The notes below the pieces were generated by a model. The model saw nothing but the letters and a program-made list of their open reading frames with translations. It made no database searches and was not told the DNA's origin. From contig CAKUFI010000110.1 in the NCBI GenBank assembly GCA_934647305.1, positions 1 to 6,903 on the forward strand: a stretch of DNA of 6,903 nucleotides, read 5' to 3'. The position numbers were made by a program, and so were the translations under genes. Positions 5,634 through 6,903 of the stretch are shown here, piece after piece. The DNA is from an uncultured Clostridia bacterium (GTDB lineage Bacteria; Bacillota; Clostridia; Christensenellales; Aristaeellaceae). Within the stretch, counting starts at the first letter, position 1. Every line of letters starts with the position of its first letter.

Positions 5634-5693
5634 CGGCAGCAAGTGGGTGCAGGCTCAGCCTGCCGGCAGCAAGTGGGTGCAGGCTCAGCCTGC
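5634..5693. repeat. Perfect 30-bp tandem duplication
   Basis: Two identical 30-bp units (5634-5663 and 5664-5693) begin CGGCAGCAAGTGGGTGC. Each ends in the palindrome GCAGGC-TCA-GCCTGC, another three-base-centred hairpin. They lie 64 bp before the ylbJ start codon and just upstream of its probable promoter. Confidence 0.9.
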
Positions 5694-5727
5694 CCACACA
5701 CGCAATGCAAGTCCCGCACCCGCCCCG

Positions 5728-5736
5728 CATACAGTA
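5728..5736 (+). promoter_or_regulatory. Sporulation-type -10 box before ylbJ
   Basis: CATACAGTA fits the -10 consensus of mother-cell sigma factors (SigE CATACAnT, SigK CATAnnnTA). It lies 21 bp before the start codon of ylbJ, which is SigE-controlled in Bacillus subtilis. No convincing -35 match is visible at the expected distance. A start near 5742 would leave a very short leader, abutting the ribosome binding site. Confidence 0.4.
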
Positions 5737-5757
5737 GGCGCAAGGGGAGGGACGCGC

Positions 5758-6762
5758 ATGAGACGACTTGCAAAACCACTGGCCGCGCTGGCATTCCTGG
5801 CGCTCATCTGCCTGTTCCCGGACGAGGCGAAGCGGGCGGCCTGGGACTCGATGCGCCTGTGGGCGAATTCGCTGGCCCCGTCGCTCCTGCCCTTCCTGAT
5901 CGCGCTGAGCGCCCTGAGCGGCGAGGAGGCCTGCGCGCTGTACCGCAGGCTGTTGGGGCGCGTGCTGCCCCGCCTGGGCCTGGCCCCCGAAATGGCGGGC
6001 ACGGCGGTCATCGGGCTGATCTGCGGCTCCCCGGCGGGGGCGGCCAGCCTGAACCGGCTGTGTACGGTCGCGCCGCTGGACAGGAATCAGCTGCTGAGAT
6101 GCGCGTGGTTTGCCTCGGGCGCGAGCCCCGCGTTTCTGCTGACGGCGGTGGCGCGGGGGATGCTGGGCGCGCCGGAGCTGGCCTGGGGACTGGTGCTGGC
6201 GCAGTGGGGCGGGCAGGCGCTGTGCCTGGGCCTGTTTCGCCGGCTTGAGCCGCTTTCAGGCCGGGCGCAGACAGAGCGCGCCTCTTCGCTTCAGGAGGGC
6301 GCGGTCTGGCAGGCGGTCAGAAGCCTGCTGACGATCGGCGGCTACATGGCCTTTTTCGCCGTGCTTTCCGGCACGCTGTGCGCTGCTTTTGGCACCTCCA
6401 CGGCGCTGCGGGCGCTGATTTCGGCCGGTCTGGAGCTTGCGGGCGGCTGTCAGGCGATTGCCGAAGCGCCCTGGCCGCTTGCCCTGCGCGCCTGCCTGAT
6501 CAGCGCCTGCGCGAGCCTGGGCGGCCTGTCCTCGTGCCTGCAGGCGCACGCATTTCTGCGGCCGCTGGGCATTCCGCTGCGCGCATACCTGGCCGGCAAG
6601 GCGGTTCAGGCGGCGCTCACCGCCTGGCTGATGCGCGCCATGATGGGCTTCAGGCTGCCCGCCCCGGCCTTCGACCCGCTCACGCTGGGCGCGCTGCTGG
6701 CGCTTCTTGTGCTCCTGCTGCTGTTTATTGGCGTGCGGCGCAGTCACCGGGCCGCGCAGTAG
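5758..6762 (+). CDS. ylbJ: Sporulation membrane protein YlbJ/SpoVV-like
   Basis: A 334-residue polytopic membrane protein with a nucleoside-recognition/Gate-type fold. Family-type motifs are visible: PSLLPFLI (41-48), GSPAGAAS (90-97), SGASPAFLL (120-128), IGGYMAFFAVLSG, LELAGGCQAIA and the Cys/Ser-rich CASLGGLSSC. A final hydrophobic helix spans 308-326 before a basic tail; about eight to ten membrane segments are likely. In B. subtilis YlbJ (SpoVV) is made in the mother cell and is needed to move dipicolinic acid across the outer forespore membrane. The start is set by AGGGGAGGG (5743-5751), 6 nt upstream. It is shorter than the roughly 400-residue Bacillus protein, mostly in the loop after about residue 160 and in the spacing between helices. 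It stands alone, downstream of a repeat-rich gap. A general nucleoside/organic-acid transporter-like role is the alternative. Confidence 0.82.
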   Translation: MRRLAKPLAALAFLALICLFPDEAKRAAWDSMRLWANSLAPSLLPFLIALSALSGEEACALYRRLLGRVLPRLGLAPEMAGTAVIGLICGSPAGAASLNRLCTVAPLDRNQLLRCAWFASGASPAFLLTAVARGMLGAPELAWGLVLAQWGGQALCLGLFRRLEPLSGRAQTERASSLQEGAVWQAVRSLLTIGGYMAFFAVLSGTLCAAFGTSTALRALISAGLELAGGCQAIAEAPWPLALRACLISACASLGGLSSCLQAHAFLRPLGIPLRAYLAGKAVQAALTAWLMRAMMGFRLPAPAFDPLTLGALLALLVLLLLFIGVRRSHRAAQ

Positions 6763-6766
6763 GGCG

Positions 6767-6852
6767 GATACGCAAGCGCGGCGGAAACCAGTGGTTTCCG
6801 CCGCCAGCTTGTCAAAAAAGGTTTTGCCAAGCTGGTGGACGGGGAAGCACGC
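6767..6852. repeat. Palindromic intergenic element B (three nested modules)
   Basis: GATACGC (6767-6773) precedes GCGGCGGAAACC/GGTTTCCGCCGC (6778-6804), a perfect 12-bp stem with an AGT centre. It runs straight into CCAGCTTG/CAAGCTGG (6804-6835), which encloses CAAAA/TTTTG. Then CGGGGA/TCCCCG (6840-6858) encloses GCACGC. The opening word, the GGAAA-type stem with three-base loop, and GGAAGCACGC (6843-6852) match element A at 2843-2891. No T tract follows on either strand, so ordinary termination is doubtful. Confidence 0.6.
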
Positions 6853-6865
6853 TCCCCGGCCAGGT

Positions 6866-6903
6866 GCCGCGCCTCAAATCTACGATTTGAGCCGTCGGCA
6901 GTT
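6866..6903. repeat. Dispersed repeat copy 2 (cut by window edge)
   Basis: GCCGCG, then the perfect palindrome CTCAAATC-TAC-GATTTGAG (6873-6891), then CCGTCGGCAG. It is a direct repeat of 5432-5467 and is probably longer than the window shows. The 8-bp stem with a three-base centre matches the style of the other palindromes here. Confidence 0.7.

Noticed and set aside
5634..5693. CRISPR-like array
   Set aside because: The two 30-bp units are directly adjacent with no spacer, and there are no cas genes.
4909..5757. N-terminal extension of the ylbJ frame (283 extra residues)
   Set aside because: It runs through the TIM-barrel gene, its terminator and the repeat cluster. The encoded residues are Arg/Pro-rich with no membrane segments, and the ribosome binding site points to 5758.

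Overview
The window looks like a chromosomal segment of a high-GC, spore-forming member of the Bacillota, probably a gut-type Clostridia. The evidence is strong GGAGG-type ribosome binding sites, near-consensus SigA promoters, a YlbJ/SpoVV-type sporulation membrane protein and a BclA-like collagen protein of the kind found on spore surfaces. The species cannot be named from sequence alone. Codon use is uniformly GC-rich across all genes. Only the first ~160 bases are clearly AT-rich.

Layout. Positions 1-157 are an AT-rich, gene-free leader. A SigA-type promoter (158-186) precedes a small eight-cysteine zinc-ribbon protein (222-467), which is closed by a hairpin terminator. Next is a 380-residue collagen-like protein (548-1690). 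It has a six-cysteine N-terminus built from three 17-residue repeats, then 59 uninterrupted Gly-X-Y triplets with Thr in the Y position of 31, then a 143-residue C-terminal domain. A 10-bp GC hairpin separates it from a family 2 glycosyltransferase with C-terminal TPR repeats (1749-2813). These two genes are the most interesting pair: a Thr-rich collagen stalk and a likely protein-glycosylating enzyme, reminiscent of the bclA3/sgtA pair of C. difficile.

A convergent, hairpin-bearing spacer leads to a minus-strand gene (2893-4146) for an unrecognised protein with rubrerythrin-type diiron motifs. A divergent intergenic region carries a near-perfect SigA promoter (TTGACA-18-TATAAT). It drives a TIM-barrel, glycoside-hydrolase-like protein (4301-5356) that must start at a TTG codon, because the upstream ATG overlaps the -10 box. 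A strong terminator follows. Then comes about 330 bp without a gene, packed with inverted repeats and a perfect 30-bp tandem duplication. The last gene is a shortened YlbJ/SpoVV homologue (5758-6762) with a sporulation-type -10 box just upstream. The window ends in another cluster of palindromes.

The intergenic DNA is unusual. Several palindromes have exactly three-base centres. Two of them (2849-2875 and 6778-6804) share a 12-bp stem design and flanking words. A 36-38 bp element occurs on both sides of the ylbJ gene. These look like members of dispersed intergenic repeat families rather than ordinary terminators. The likely biological theme is sporulation and spore surface (collagen protein, its glycosyltransferase, YlbJ); the roles of the ferritin-like and TIM-barrel proteins are unknown.
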